Positions 23,616 to 32,961 of a stretch of DNA of 64,000 bases are shown piece after piece. Each line of letters starts with the position of its first letter. Position 1 is the first letter of the stretch. The position numbers and the translations under genes are program-made. This DNA comes from Agarivorans sp. Toyoura001 (GTDB taxonomy: Bacteria > Pseudomonadota > Gammaproteobacteria > Enterobacterales > Celerinatantimonadaceae): contig NZ_BJEQ01000018.1 of assembly GCF_005405585.1 (NCBI RefSeq), positions 1 to 64,000 of the forward strand, read 5' to 3'. Below the pieces are notes generated by a model. The model did not search any database, was not told the DNA's origin, and saw only the letters and a program-made list of their open reading frames with translations.

Positions 23616-25187
23616 ATGTCAGACATTTCTTCAAAGGCACTGATTGAACTGGCTTTAGATTTAGCCCAAAGCCTTAGTACTAAAGATCGCTTTGATCGTT
23701 TATTAGACACGGTACGCAAAACCATTAGTTGTGACGCGGTGGCTCTTTTAGCTTTACGCGGCGAAGTACTTAGCCCCTTAACTTTGCAAGGTTTGAGCCG
23801 CGATACTTTGGGCCGGCGTTTTGTTTTATCGGAGCATCCTCGCTTTCAGCAAATATGCAGCTCCAATACGCCGGTACGTTTCCCTGCCGATAGCAATTTG
23901 CCCGACCCCTACGATGGTTTGTTAATTGATCGTGAAGGTGATTTACCAGTGCATGCGTGTATGGGCTTGCCTTTGTATTTCGATCATAAACTGATTGGCG
24001 TGCTTACTTTAGATAGCTTTACACCCAAGGTATTTGACGATATTCCAAGTCGCACATTAGAAGTTATTTCGGCGATGGCGGCAGCCAGTTTAAATACTGC
24101 GCTCACCTTAGATTTGTTAGAGCAGCAAGCACATCATTCACAGCAAGTATTAGAAGAATTAAACCAAGCAGCCTGGCAAACCGCCAGTGAAGAACTGATT
24201 GGCGAAAGCCCAGAGATGCAGCGCTTAAAACAAGAGATAGCTTTAGTCGCGCCGTCTGATTTTACTATCTTAATTCAAGGTGAAACAGGGGTGGGTAAAG
24301 AGCTGGTTGCGCGTTCTCTTCACATGCAATCGGGTCGATTTAAAGCACCTATTGTTCACGTTAACTGTGCGGCCTTGCCCGAGAACTTAATTGAAAGCGA
24401 GTTGTTTGGCCATGTAAAAGGCGCATTTACCGGCGCGGATAAAACCAGAGCCGGTAAGTTTAGCGTGGCAGACGGCGGCACTATTTTTTTAGATGAGATT
24501 GGCGAGTTACCTTTAGCGGCGCAAAGTAAATTGCTAAGGGTACTGCAAAATAAAGAGATTCAAGCGCTAGGCCAAGACAAGATCCAAACAGTAGATGTAC
24601 GAGTGATTGCCGCCACCAATCGAGATTTAGCCGAGGAAGTAGAGCAAGGGCGTTTTAGAGCAGATTTGTATCATCGCTTAACGGTGTATCCAGTTACGGT
24701 ACCTGCTTTGCGTTTACGCGCAGGTGATGTACAGCTACTAGCGGGTTACTTTGTAGAAGTACTTAAACGTAAATTAGGAATTGGCCAGTTAAAACTGCAA
24801 GCCGATTTGGTGAGTTATCTTAATCAATATGATTGGCCCGGCAATGTGCGGGAATTAGAGCACCTTATTAGCCGCGCAGCTTTAAAAGCAAGGTCTCGCC
24901 AGCAACGCCAAGAAATAGTGCGCATAAGCATAGACGATTGCGGCGAGTTAGCACCTAGTGAATATGTTGCGGCGGAACCCGTTGCCGTGAGCCACGCATT
25001 AACGAGCCAAGGGCTAAGCCTGCGTGAAGCTACAGACAACTATCAGCGTGACATTATTGCAAATACTCTTGAAAAGCATGGTGGCAGTTGGGCAGCGGCA
25101 GCGCGTGAGTTATCGACCGACAGAGCCAACTTAAACCGCTTAGCGAAACGTTTAGGCTTAACTGTGAGCAAAGTGATTAGCCGTTAA
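23616..25187 (+). CDS. norR: NorR, nitric oxide-responsive sigma-54 activator
   Basis: 523-residue activator. The N-terminal GAF domain (about 20-175) keeps residues aligned with the mononuclear iron ligands of E. coli NorR: an arginine in HPRFQQI, D97 and D100 in LPDPYDG, C115 in VHAC and D133 in TLD. The AAA+ domain has Walker A GETGVGKE and the sigma-54 contact loop GAFTGAD. A Fis-type helix-turn-helix ends the protein. I chose the ATG at 23616 after GGAGGTG over one 24 bases upstream. Divergent from its target operon. Confidence 0.95.
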   Translation: MSDISSKALIELALDLAQSLSTKDRFDRLLDTVRKTISCDAVALLALRGEVLSPLTLQGLSRDTLGRRFVLSEHPRFQQICSSNTPVRFPADSNLPDPYDGLLIDREGDLPVHACMGLPLYFDHKLIGVLTLDSFTPKVFDDIPSRTLEVISAMAAASLNTALTLDLLEQQAHHSQQVLEELNQAAWQTASEELIGESPEMQRLKQEIALVAPSDFTILIQGETGVGKELVARSLHMQSGRFKAPIVHVNCAALPENLIESELFGHVKGAFTGADKTRAGKFSVADGGTIFLDEIGELPLAAQSKLLRVLQNKEIQALGQDKIQTVDVRVIAATNRDLAEEVEQGRFRADLYHRLTVYPVTVPALRLRAGDVQLLAGYFVEVLKRKLGIGQLKLQADLVSYLNQYDWPGNVRELEHLISRAALKARSRQQRQEIVRISIDDCGELAPSEYVAAEPVAVSHALTSQGLSLREATDNYQRDIIANTLEKHGGSWAAAARELSTDRANLNRLAKRLGLTVSKVISR

Positions 25188-25248
25188 TCTTTAATATGGT
25201 GTGTTGCGTACTATTGTTATTAAACAGTAGTTAAGCAAGGGAATGTAT

Positions 25249-26058
25249 ATGAGGCTTTTATTTAATGGACTAGTCGTTGTTACTGCGAGTTTGCTGGTGA
25301 GTGCAGGGCTGCAAGCCGCCCAATATGCGCGAATCAACACCGATGACGGTGTAGTGTGGGTAGAGCGTAAGGGAGAAACCCTGCATCACTTAAGTGATTC
25401 GCCGTTAGCGGGTGGTGAGATAAAGGCTAACTCTACGCCTGTTAACAAGGCTGAGTTTGTATTGCCGGTTGAGCCTGCCACGGTATTTGCAGTCGGTTTG
25501 AACTACCGCAGCCATGCCGGTAATGCTGGCGCTAGTAAACCAGAGATATTTTATAAATCAGCTAGCTCGTTGAGCATAGGGGGCGAGCTAGACTTACCAG
25601 CTGATGCTAATAACGTACATTTTGAAGGTGAACTCGTGGTGGTGATAGGCAAACCATGTGCAAAAGTGACTAAGCAGCAGGCTAGCAATTGCATATTTGC
25701 CTATACCGCTGGCAACGATCTCACCGAGCGCTCTTGGCAAGGGCAAGATTTGCAATGGTGGAGAGCCAAAGGCGCTAATGGCTTTGCACCAATATCTCCT
25801 TGGTTAACCACGGTAAGTGGAGAGAACACCTTTACTGTGACGACTACACTCAACGGTAAAGTGGTTCAGCAAGAATCAAGCAGCAATATGATTCATTCGG
25901 TTGAGGATATTGTTAGCTACATTAGCCAATACGTTACTTTGCAGCCTTGGGATGTGATTTTTACGGGGACACCTGGGCGAACTCAAGCATTAAAAAGTGG
26001 CGATAAGGTTAGTGTGAGTATTGCAGGCTTGGGCGAGGTGCTTACTCAAATCAAGTAA
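25249..26058 (+). CDS. secreted fumarylacetoacetate hydrolase-family protein
   Basis: FAH-superfamily enzyme of about 269 residues. The catalytic region shows FAVGLNYRSHAGNAG, a metal-ligand cluster in FEGELVVVIG (E-x-E) and the downstream D in AGNDLTERSWQ. The C-terminal IHSVEDIVSYISQYVTLQPWDVIFTGTPG is diagnostic. Unlike most members it begins with a signal peptide (MRLLFNGLVVVTASLLVSAGLQA), so it is probably periplasmic. The ATG at 25249 has AAGGGA at correct spacing; the ATG at 25243 directly abuts it. Substrate unknown. Confidence 0.85.
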   Translation: MRLLFNGLVVVTASLLVSAGLQAAQYARINTDDGVVWVERKGETLHHLSDSPLAGGEIKANSTPVNKAEFVLPVEPATVFAVGLNYRSHAGNAGASKPEIFYKSASSLSIGGELDLPADANNVHFEGELVVVIGKPCAKVTKQQASNCIFAYTAGNDLTERSWQGQDLQWWRAKGANGFAPISPWLTTVSGENTFTVTTTLNGKVVQQESSSNMIHSVEDIVSYISQYVTLQPWDVIFTGTPGRTQALKSGDKVSVSIAGLGEVLTQIK

Positions 26059-26084
26059 GCACCAGAGTGGTTTACAGCGTGTGT

Positions 26085-26486
26085 TTACTTAACCGGGGTT
26101 AAGCCTTTATCTCGGTTTTTCTTAGCGCCGTCTAAGTCGAAGTCTGCTGAGGCCCAAGCTGCGGCTTCTTCAAAGCTGAATTTGTTAGCGGCCCAGTCTT
26201 TGGCGGCGGTTAAATCGAAACCAGAATCTATCCAGCCTCTGGCGTCAATGGCAGTAAAGGTTTGCCCCCAAGAAGTAATTTTAGCAGGGTCAGTAAATTT
26301 CTGGTCAATAAACTCTTTTACTTGTGGCTGACTCATTCCTGCTCGCACATAGGTTTGAACTTGTTCTACATTTACGCCTATTTCTTTCCAAGCTGCGATT
26401 TCAGATTCCGACATACCATCCCAAGTGGGAGTGCTGGAACAAGCCACTAATAACAGCAATCCAAATGCAACGCTTAATATACGCAT
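26085..26486 (-). CDS. lipoprotein with short aromatic helical repeats
   Basis: 133 residues with a type II signal peptide ending LLVAC (C16), so lipid-anchored. The mature part contains about three units of 13-14 residues in which W, then F, then A-x-x-W recur (WIDSGFDLTAAKDW, WAANKFSFEEAAAW, WASADFDLDGAKKN). They suggest a stack of short helices. I do not recognise a named family. It is convergent with the FAH gene. Confidence 0.8.
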   Translation of the reverse strand: MRILSVAFGLLLLVACSSTPTWDGMSESEIAAWKEIGVNVEQVQTYVRAGMSQPQVKEFIDQKFTDPAKITSWGQTFTAIDARGWIDSGFDLTAAKDWAANKFSFEEAAAWASADFDLDGAKKNRDKGLTPVK

Positions 26487-26715
26487 ATTTTATTCCCTTA
26501 ATTATCAACAATAGCCTTCTAGAAATATAAACCATAACCACGAAACTGCCATTTGTTAGGGCTGTTGTAAGGCTAAAGTGGTAAGGAAAACGGCTGAGTT
26601 TAAGTGCGGGTAGGCTATCTTTTCAACGCTTGATTGATGGTTGCTTGTGCTGAGCTGAATAATCAGTGATTATACGGGATTAAATTAGATATTCGGTATA
26701 TATAGGTAGGCTGGT

Positions 26716-28380
26716 ATGAGTGAGGCGGACAATCGCCCTAGCAATTTCATTCGTCATATTATTGATGAAGATCTTCAATCGGGAAAACATACAAGTGTGC
26801 ATACACGTTTTCCTCCTGAGCCAAACGGCTATTTGCACATCGGCCATGCTAAGTCGATTTGTTTAAATTTTGGAATTGCTCAAGACTACCAGGGTGCATG
26901 TAACCTACGCTTTGACGACACCAACCCAGAAAAAGAAGACATTGATTACGTTAACTCTATTCAGCAAGACGTTAAATGGCTGGGCTTTGAGTGGAACGAT
27001 GAGGTGTGTTATTCATCAAACTATTTTGATCAGCTACACGCTTATGCAGTAGAGCTGATTGAGAAAGGTTTGGCGTTTGTATGTTTCTTAAATGCAGAAG
27101 AGTCTCGCGAGTATCGTGGCACCTTAAGCCAACCGGGTAAAAATAGCCCTTACCGAGATACCTCAGTAGAAGAAAATTTAGCCTTGTTCGAGAAAATGCG
27201 AGCGGGCGAGTTTAAAGAAGGTGAGTGTTCGTTACGCGCTAAAATAGACATGAGTTCTTCGTTCATGTGTATGCGTGACCCAGTGATTTATCGTATTCGT
27301 TTTGCTCACCACCACCAAACCGGTGATAAGTGGTGCATTTACCCAATGTACGATTTTACTCACTGTATTTCTGATGCTATCGAAGGCATTACTCATTCTT
27401 TGTGTACCTTAGAGTTTCAAGATAACCGCCGTTTATACGACTGGGTATTAGAGAACATCACTATTGATACGGTACCGCATCAATATGAGTTTTCACGCTT
27501 AAACCTTGAATACACGGTTATGTCTAAGCGTAAGTTAAATACCTTAGTCACCGATGGCCATGTAAATGGTTGGAATGACCCACGTATGTTGACCATTGCC
27601 GGTTTACGCCGCCGTGGTTATACCGCTGGTTCTATTGTTGAGTTTTGTAAGCGTATTGGCGTGACCAAAATGGAAAACATGGTAGAAATGCCAATGTTAG
27701 AAGCCTGTATTCGTGAAGACTTAAATGCCAATGCGCCACGTGCTATGGCGGTATTAGATCCGATTAAAGTAGTTATCGAAAACTATCCAGCTGATAAAGT
27801 AGAGCAACTAAGTGCGCCGCTTCACCCAAGTGAAGATATGGGCGAGCGTGATGTACCGTTTAGTCGTGAACTGTACATTGAAGCAGAAGACTTCCGTGAA
27901 GAAGCCAACAAGAAGTTTAAACGCTTGGTAATTGGTAAAGAAGTTCGTTTACGTAACGCTTATATGATTAAAGCTGAGCGTTGCGACAAAGATGAAAACG
28001 GCAATGTAACTACGGTTTACTGTACTTACGACACCACCACCTTGGGTAAAAACCCTGAAGACGGTCGCAAACCTAAAGGTGTTATTCACTGGGTATCGGC
28101 TGACCATGCTAAGCCTGCTGAAATTCGTTTGTACGATCGTTTGTTCACAGTACCTAACCCAGCTGCTGAAGAAGACTTTACCCAAGTGCTTAACCCTGAA
28201 TCTTTAGTGGTTAAACAAGGTTTTGTTGAACCTAGCTTAGTGACTGCGCAAGCAGAGCATGCGCATCAGTTTGAGCGTCAAGGTTACTTCTGTGTAGACA
28301 GCCAAGATTCAAGCCCAGAAAAGCTAGTATTTAACCGTACTGTGGGTTTGCGTGATACCTGGGCAAAAATAGGCGACTAG
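26716..28380 (+). CDS. glnS: glutaminyl-tRNA synthetase
   Basis: Class I aminoacyl-tRNA synthetase charging tRNA-Gln. The Rossmann domain holds HIGH at residues 41-44 ([14 protein letters not shown]). The KMSKS-equivalent is VMSKRKL near 268. The C-terminal beta-barrel anticodon-binding domains follow to residue 554, matching the E. coli length. Typical GlnS stretches include [11 protein letters not shown] and [17 protein letters not shown]. It is followed 44 bases later by msrA on the same strand. Confidence 0.98.
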   Translation: MSEADNRPSNFIRHIIDEDLQSGKHTSVHTRFPPEPNGYLHIGHAKSICLNFGIAQDYQGACNLRFDDTNPEKEDIDYVNSIQQDVKWLGFEWNDEVCYSSNYFDQLHAYAVELIEKGLAFVCFLNAEESREYRGTLSQPGKNSPYRDTSVEENLALFEKMRAGEFKEGECSLRAKIDMSSSFMCMRDPVIYRIRFAHHHQTGDKWCIYPMYDFTHCISDAIEGITHSLCTLEFQDNRRLYDWVLENITIDTVPHQYEFSRLNLEYTVMSKRKLNTLVTDGHVNGWNDPRMLTIAGLRRRGYTAGSIVEFCKRIGVTKMENMVEMPMLEACIREDLNANAPRAMAVLDPIKVVIENYPADKVEQLSAPLHPSEDMGERDVPFSRELYIEAEDFREEANKKFKRLVIGKEVRLRNAYMIKAERCDKDENGNVTTVYCTYDTTTLGKNPEDGRKPKGVIHWVSADHAKPAEIRLYDRLFTVPNPAAEEDFTQVLNPESLVVKQGFVEPSLVTAQAEHAHQFERQGYFCVDSQDSSPEKLVFNRTVGLRDTWAKIGD

Positions 28381-28423
28381 ATCGTCAGTTACCGCCTTTA
28401 TCGAGATTAATGGAGTTGTATCG

Positions 28424-29059
28424 ATGAGCAAAACGGACATGGTAAGTGAGCAAGACGCATTAGTGGGTCGCGATACTGCGATTACTCTTGATGGTGTTCA
28501 TGCGGTAAACGGCAGTAACTATTTGCAAGCAACTGCGGGCTTAACAACCGCTTACTTTGGATTAGGCTGCTTTTGGGGAGCAGAGCGTTTGTTTTGGCAG
28601 CAAAATGGTGTGGTATCTACCGCGGTAGGATATGCAGGTGGTTACACCGCTAATCCTAGTTACGAGGAAGTGTGCACCGGCCTTACCGGTCACACCGAAG
28701 CGGTAAAAGTCGTATACGACCCAAGTGTGATTAGTTATCAGCAGTTGTTAGCGTGTTTTTTTGAGCAGCATGATCCTACTCAAGGAATGCGTCAAGGCGG
28801 CGATGTTGGCACTCAGTATCGCTCAATGATTTTCACGAGTAATAGTGAGCAAGCCAGTCTTGCTCAGCAGGCTCAACAGGCCTACCAGAAAGCCTTGCAA
28901 GGCGAAGGGTTAGCGCGAGCGATTAGTACAGAGATAGTTGATTTTGAGGAGTTTTACTATGCCGAACTTAATCATCAGCAGTACTTACATAAAAACCCTA
29001 ACGGCTATTGCGGACTAGGTGGCTTAGGTGTTTGTTTACCGCCTTGGTTACAAGACTAA
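28424..29059 (+). CDS. msrA: peptide methionine sulfoxide reductase MsrA
   Basis: Repairs methionine-S-sulfoxide in oxidised proteins. The active-site motif GLGCFWGAERLFW is present, with the nucleophilic cysteine. GTQYRSMIF and the C-terminal NPNGYCGLGG hold the recycling cysteine. At 211 residues, with an N-terminal extension of about 40, it is the long form like E. coli MsrA (212). Confidence 0.96.
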   Translation: MSKTDMVSEQDALVGRDTAITLDGVHAVNGSNYLQATAGLTTAYFGLGCFWGAERLFWQQNGVVSTAVGYAGGYTANPSYEEVCTGLTGHTEAVKVVYDPSVISYQQLLACFFEQHDPTQGMRQGGDVGTQYRSMIFTSNSEQASLAQQAQQAYQKALQGEGLARAISTEIVDFEEFYYAELNHQQYLHKNPNGYCGLGGLGVCLPPWLQD

Positions 29060-29071
29060 TTCGTCTTTCAT

Positions 29072-29100
29072 AAAAAAAGCAGCCTACGGGCTGCTTTTTT
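29072..29100. terminator. terminator after msrA
   Basis: AAGCAGCC / GGCTGCTT with a 3-base loop, preceded by A7 and followed by T6. It can serve msrA and the convergent DUF6482 gene. Confidence 0.9.
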
Positions 29101-29126
29101 GTTGGTTTATCTTTAACAAAACCGGA

Positions 29127-29369
29127 TTAATGCTTTGACCAATCGAGTTCAATTTTCATTTCTGAATGACTGCTAGGTAATCCGCACATCTCGTCGTACG
29201 CCGAATGGTGTATTAACCACACTTTATCTGGATGCTGTTGCTGGTAGTGCTGCTTAACGCTTGAAAGGCTGTTAAATCGTTTTGGATGGCTCTTGCTCTG
29301 AGCAGGGTTAAGGTTCTGCTCGCAAACTAGGTAAATATCGCCTTCGTGAGAATTAATAACGAGTTCCAT
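29127..29369 (-). CDS. DUF6482 family small protein
   Basis: 80-residue protein. The diagnostic end reads VWLIHHSAYDEMCGLPSS, the hallmark H...DEMCGLP of the DUF6482 family seen in Vibrio and Pseudomonas. I chose the ATG at 29369 (MELVINSHEG), which has TAGGAAAC in front, over 29393. Function unknown; the conserved cysteine and acidic residues are exposed candidates for metal or redox chemistry. Confidence 0.8.
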   Translation of the reverse strand: MELVINSHEGDIYLVCEQNLNPAQSKSHPKRFNSLSSVKQHYQQQHPDKVWLIHHSAYDEMCGLPSSHSEMKIELDWSKH

Positions 29370-29494
29370 TTTGTTTCCTAACCGTGATTGCACTTAATAG
29401 TGAATACGTAGCAAAGATCAAAATAGATGAGTGGCCAGGATAATAAAGGAAGAGGGAACTGGGGGAGGGTAAATCCACCCCCAAGATTTCTAAG

Positions 29495-29722
29495 CTAGCG
29501 GCGTAACTTTAAGATACTAATTGGGCAGCTTATGCCTAATTTTTCAGCGGCTTGCTTAAAACCGGCCTCTAAATTCTCAAAACTCAAGTTTGAGGTAAAT
29601 TCCATGCATAACATGTCTCGCTCTTTTTCGATGTTCCATAATACGGCTTCATCAGAAGTGGCGGTTTGGATCAGCGGTAGTGCTTGTGTTATTGCTGCGC
29701 TTATTTTTGCTTTATATCTCAT
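29495..29722 (-). CDS. small protein of unknown function
   Basis: 75 residues, not recognised. A good ribosome site (AAAGGTGA) precedes the ATG, and the reading frame has normal codon use for the neighbourhood, so I think it is real. It is predicted mostly helical, with no signal peptide or membrane segment. Confidence 0.6.
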   Translation of the reverse strand: MRYKAKISAAITQALPLIQTATSDEAVLWNIEKERDMLCMEFTSNLSFENLEAGFKQAAEKLGISCPISILKLRR

Positions 29723-30023
29723 GAATCACCTTTAAGAAAGTCAGGGTCGCAGATCACTCACTTTCAAACTACTAGATATTTAATGTTCCAAGGGTATTAG
29801 GGCAGTAGTGCAATTGGACGCCGCCGTACGGCATTTAACTACTGCTCCTTAATCATCATCCATGACAAAGCCATCTTAAAGCACTTTTGATTACAAGACT
29901 GTGTAAAAGTTCGCAAAATACGATAAATATGACTTTTTTGAGTTAATTATAAGTTTTTAGTGCTGAAAATTGACATTAAACTTAGCGATTAATTGGTCAA
30001 GATGTAATCGCTATATATTTCAG
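29723..30023. other. intergenic region with an inverted repeat
   Basis: No gene seen. GCAGTAGT (29802-29809) and ACTACTGC (29838-29845) form an 8-bp stem enclosing a small GCCG-TAC-GGC hairpin-like core. No T-tract follows, so it is not a clear terminator; it could be part of a small RNA or leader. The right half is very AT-rich. Confidence 0.4.
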
Positions 30024-30596
30024 TTACCTAGCATCTATTGTTATTTCAGACACTAGTTGATGTACTAAGTTATCTAGGGTATTAAAGTCGTCTTCGTTTA
30101 AAATTTGGTTCTTTGCATTGCTCGAAAACGGCAGTAACTCTAACCAACGAGATACCACCCAACTTTCGTCGTCGTAGGCAAAAAAATCGGGGTGTTGTTC
30201 GTACAAGCTGTGTTGCACTAAAACTTGCTGTAATTTCTCACTGAGATCATCTTCAATAGGATTTGCTTGTTCAAGTGACCAAGCAGGTTTGTTTTTTGTT
30301 AGCGCACTATAGAGTTTATCATCCGCTTGATTAGTATCGCTGAGTTCGACGCGCTCTAAGCCTCTAATTGTTATGCCTAACATGCCATCTTCAAGCTGCT
30401 CAAAATCTTCAATTATGCAATGCACACCAATGTTGAATTGAGGGAAGTCTTCATTACTGGGCTGGCATAGCACAAAGCCTTTGGCTTCTTCACTGGCGAT
30501 AGATACCAGACGTAAATAACGAGGCTCAAAAATTCTTAGCTGGCTTAAGCCACCAGGCAGTACCAGTAGATCTAGTGGAAACAAGGGTAATCGCAT
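30024..30596 (-). CDS. Lon N-terminal-domain (LON substrate-binding) protein
   Basis: 190-residue stand-alone LON domain without ATPase or protease domain. The start MRLPLFPLDLLVLPGGLSQLRIFEPRYLRLV is the typical motif (FPL...LPG...L.IFE.RY). GMLGITIRGLERVEL is the second. Such proteins are common in gammaproteobacteria; the role may be substrate recognition but is unproven. It lies downstream of miaE on the same strand. Confidence 0.88.
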   Translation of the reverse strand: MRLPLFPLDLLVLPGGLSQLRIFEPRYLRLVSIASEEAKGFVLCQPSNEDFPQFNIGVHCIIEDFEQLEDGMLGITIRGLERVELSDTNQADDKLYSALTKNKPAWSLEQANPIEDDLSEKLQQVLVQHSLYEQHPDFFAYDDESWVVSRWLELLPFSSNAKNQILNEDDFNTLDNLVHQLVSEITIDAR

Positions 30597-30680
30597 AGTT
30601 CACCTTATCTTAATCAAACTATGTATTTAACTACGTGAGTAAATCGGTAGTTGATCAATGTTGATGGTGCTTTATCAATA

Positions 30681-31619
30681 TTAGCTGATAGGAATGCCGC
30701 TGTGAAAGCGAAAAATAGGATCTGTTTGTTGTATAAGCTCGGCCTCTGCTTGGCCAATTTGCTGTATGCGAGATTCTAGTTGCTCTTGCGGGAGAATACT
30801 GGCGGCTAAACTTAGGTAATCTTGATAATGTCTGGCTTCTGAGCGAAGCAAGGATTGATAAAACTTACCGATGTCTTGGGGTAAGTGGGGCGCTAATAAG
30901 GCGAAACGCTCACATGAACGGGCTTCTATATATGCACCAACGATAAGTTTATCGGCTAATGCTTGTGGCTCAAAGTGGCGTACTTGGCGAATTAAGGCTT
31001 TTGCGTAACCGCCCGCACTGATGTTTTTATAAGACACTTGGTGGCTGTTCATTATTGCGCAGACTTGTTCGAAATGATGTAACTCTTCTCTAATCAGTAG
31101 TCGCATTTTTTCTATTAATTGAGCTTGAAAAGCGCTTAAGCCGGCGTTTACCCCGCGCTGGCTATCTCGGCTAAGTGCTGAATATTGGTTTGCCATGCTG
31201 CGGTTGTTAAGGTTTAGCTCTTGGCTTAATTGCTCTACTAATGAAGGTAGTATGTAGCATCTAGTCATTATGTTTAGTGTGGCGTGCGCTAAATCTTGTT
31301 GTTCTTTACTCGCTTGCCGAATGCCTTGAGGAAAAAACCACTGCTTAAAACCTTCAACAGACCATTTTCCTGCTCTAAATATTAGGTACTCGTAGGGCGC
31401 GAGTAGGTTTTTTAGCTCTTGCTGTAACTCGGGCGCGCTATTTGTTACATATTTGCTGATCAGTTTGCTAGCAGTAGCGGCTGCTTTCCATTCAGCATTT
31501 GCATGGTCGGTAAGCAGTAAACTGAGGTTCTCTGATTTACGAGCTTGCTCTATCCAAGCTTGAGGAGTTGAGCAAAATAAGAATTGATTGGTCGGTGCGA
31601 GTAGAGAGCTATATGGCAT
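30681..31619 (-). CDS. miaE: tRNA 2-methylthio-N6-isopentenyladenosine hydroxylase MiaE, enlarged
   Basis: Di-iron monooxygenase that hydroxylates ms2i6A37 of tRNA. Family motifs are clear: LLAPTNQFLFCSTP at the start, LLTDHANAEWKAA with a ligand glutamate, REELHHFEQV, AYIEARSCERFALLAP, LLRSEARHYQDYL and the end IFRFHSGIP. I chose the ATG at 31619 by alignment with Salmonella MiaE (MNYPELLAPINAFL). The upstream GTG at 31664 has no ribosome site. At 312 residues it exceeds Salmonella MiaE (about 270). The extra material lies at about 84-155, between the first glutamate and the EELHH helix. Confidence 0.9.
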   Translation of the reverse strand: MPYSSLLAPTNQFLFCSTPQAWIEQARKSENLSLLLTDHANAEWKAAATASKLISKYVTNSAPELQQELKNLLAPYEYLIFRAGKWSVEGFKQWFFPQGIRQASKEQQDLAHATLNIMTRCYILPSLVEQLSQELNLNNRSMANQYSALSRDSQRGVNAGLSAFQAQLIEKMRLLIREELHHFEQVCAIMNSHQVSYKNISAGGYAKALIRQVRHFEPQALADKLIVGAYIEARSCERFALLAPHLPQDIGKFYQSLLRSEARHYQDYLSLAASILPQEQLESRIQQIGQAEAELIQQTDPIFRFHSGIPIS

Positions 31620-31733
31620 AGTGGTAAAAAAGAGTCCGTTTTCTGTCACTTCGCGCAGTTTCACCCATTTGGAGGCTTGTTTTCAAGTACTTGATGCGTA
31701 CACTTAACGCTTCTTAAAAGATGAGATGGTGTT

Positions 31734-31916
31734 ATGGAACACATTAGCCAACAGTTTGATCAACTGCTAGCCCCACTAGAGCAGCTAAGTAGTTTATGTA
31801 GAAAACTACCTAGCGGCGAAAAGAAAAACGCCTTAGAAAAGCAAATCGCGTTAATTAAAGAACAAAATGAACAAGCTAAGTTAGAGGCTTATCAGTTAAT
31901 CAAGAATCCGGTTTAA
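31734..31916 (+). CDS. small coiled-coil protein of unknown function
   Basis: 60 residues, highly charged and helical (LAPLEQLSSLCRKLPSGEKKNALEKQIALIKEQNEQAKLEAYQL), likely a short coiled coil. A GATGAGATGGTG ribosome-site-like sequence precedes the ATG. The 3' end overlaps the convergent J-protein gene by 17 bases. Not recognised by family. Confidence 0.55.
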   Translation: MEHISQQFDQLLAPLEQLSSLCRKLPSGEKKNALEKQIALIKEQNEQAKLEAYQLIKNPV

Positions 31917-32820
31917 CCTCTTCACCGCTTTGTTGTTCGGCATCTTCCTCAATAAGTACTGCTTTATCGTCCTGAGAGCTAACATTTAGGCTCGTAGCTT
32001 GGTCTAAGGCAAGCTCGGGGTCTTTGTCTAAAACATGGTCTAACGCCTGCTCTTCAATGGGTTCTTGCTCAATACCTTGCTCTGTTTGTTCAGTCTGTAG
32101 TTCGTTTAGCAACGCTTCAAATGTGTTTACGGCAATGAGGGGAGGCGCGGGGACTAAGGCAATATTCTGTTGAAGTAAAAACTGTTGCTGCTGAACACTT
32201 AGTTGTTCAGTATTACTATTAAGCAGCAATCCTTGAATCACCTCTAAACTAGTGGCTAAATCAGACTCTAAGTATTGCTGCCTAGCGCTGGTTAAACGCA
32301 GTTTTTGTTTTAGTTCCCAAGTTTTATACCCTTGTTCTGGGTTGAGCGAATTGGGGACTGGCAACACTGGGGCTGGCGTTATGATTGATGGTGCAGGTTG
32401 TTGGCTAATCAATGCGTTTAGCTTTTTCTCACTTTGGTACCAATTAGATGCCAAAATCATAATCGCGATCAGCAACACACTGGTTACCGCAGGAAATACT
32501 ACTTTTTGTAATTGTTTGGTTTCTTTTTGTTGAGCTTTTTTAGCGACGGCTACACTGAGCTTTTGAATATAAAATTGCTGCTGGTGGATGGTTTTCCTTA
32601 GCGCTAAAACTTGTTTGTTACTGCTATCCAGAGGTTGATTTATTGCTAGAGAGCCTTCTCCAATCATGAGTTTTTGATAGCTATTTTTAATCATCACCAT
32701 CAACTCAGCAGAGCCGCCTTTATCGGGGTGGCAGCGTGAGGCAAGTTGTTTGTAACGAGATTTTATTTGTTCTTCTGTAGCATCTTCATGAAGATCAAAA
32801 AGCTTAAAATGCGTAGTCAT
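31900..32820 (-). CDS. membrane-anchored J-domain protein
   Basis: 306 residues. An N-terminal J domain (about 1-55) with the essential H31-P-D33 stimulates an Hsp70 partner. A linker, then one membrane helix (about 107-126, FPAVTSVLLIAIMILASNW), and a long acidic, Gln/Glu-rich C-terminal region (about 180-306) follow. With the J domain first, it would lie in the cytoplasm and the acidic part in the periplasm, or the protein is inserted the other way. I chose the ATG at 32820 (MTTHFKLFDLHEDAT). It differs from DnaJ, CbpA and DjlA. Confidence 0.85.
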   Translation of the reverse strand: MTTHFKLFDLHEDATEEQIKSRYKQLASRCHPDKGGSAELMVMIKNSYQKLMIGEGSLAINQPLDSSNKQVLALRKTIHQQQFYIQKLSVAVAKKAQQKETKQLQKVVFPAVTSVLLIAIMILASNWYQSEKKLNALISQQPAPSIITPAPVLPVPNSLNPEQGYKTWELKQKLRLTSARQQYLESDLATSLEVIQGLLLNSNTEQLSVQQQQFLLQQNIALVPAPPLIAVNTFEALLNELQTEQTEQGIEQEPIEEQALDHVLDKDPELALDQATSLNVSSQDDKAVLIEEDAEQQSGEEVKPDS

Positions 32821-32961
32821 GGTGCGTGTAACTTTCCCTGTATTTCTGTGAATAAGCATACAAACTTTTAATGCTTTTGTCTTAATTAATCACCGTTAAG
32901 CAATGCAAACTTTGATGCCTTTATCGGGTACAATCGTGCTGCTTAACAAGAGGTAAAGTGC

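Noticed and set aside
29437-29486. Terminator-like G-run/C-run hairpin
   Set aside because: The stem GGGGG / CCCCC is present but no T-tract follows on either strand.
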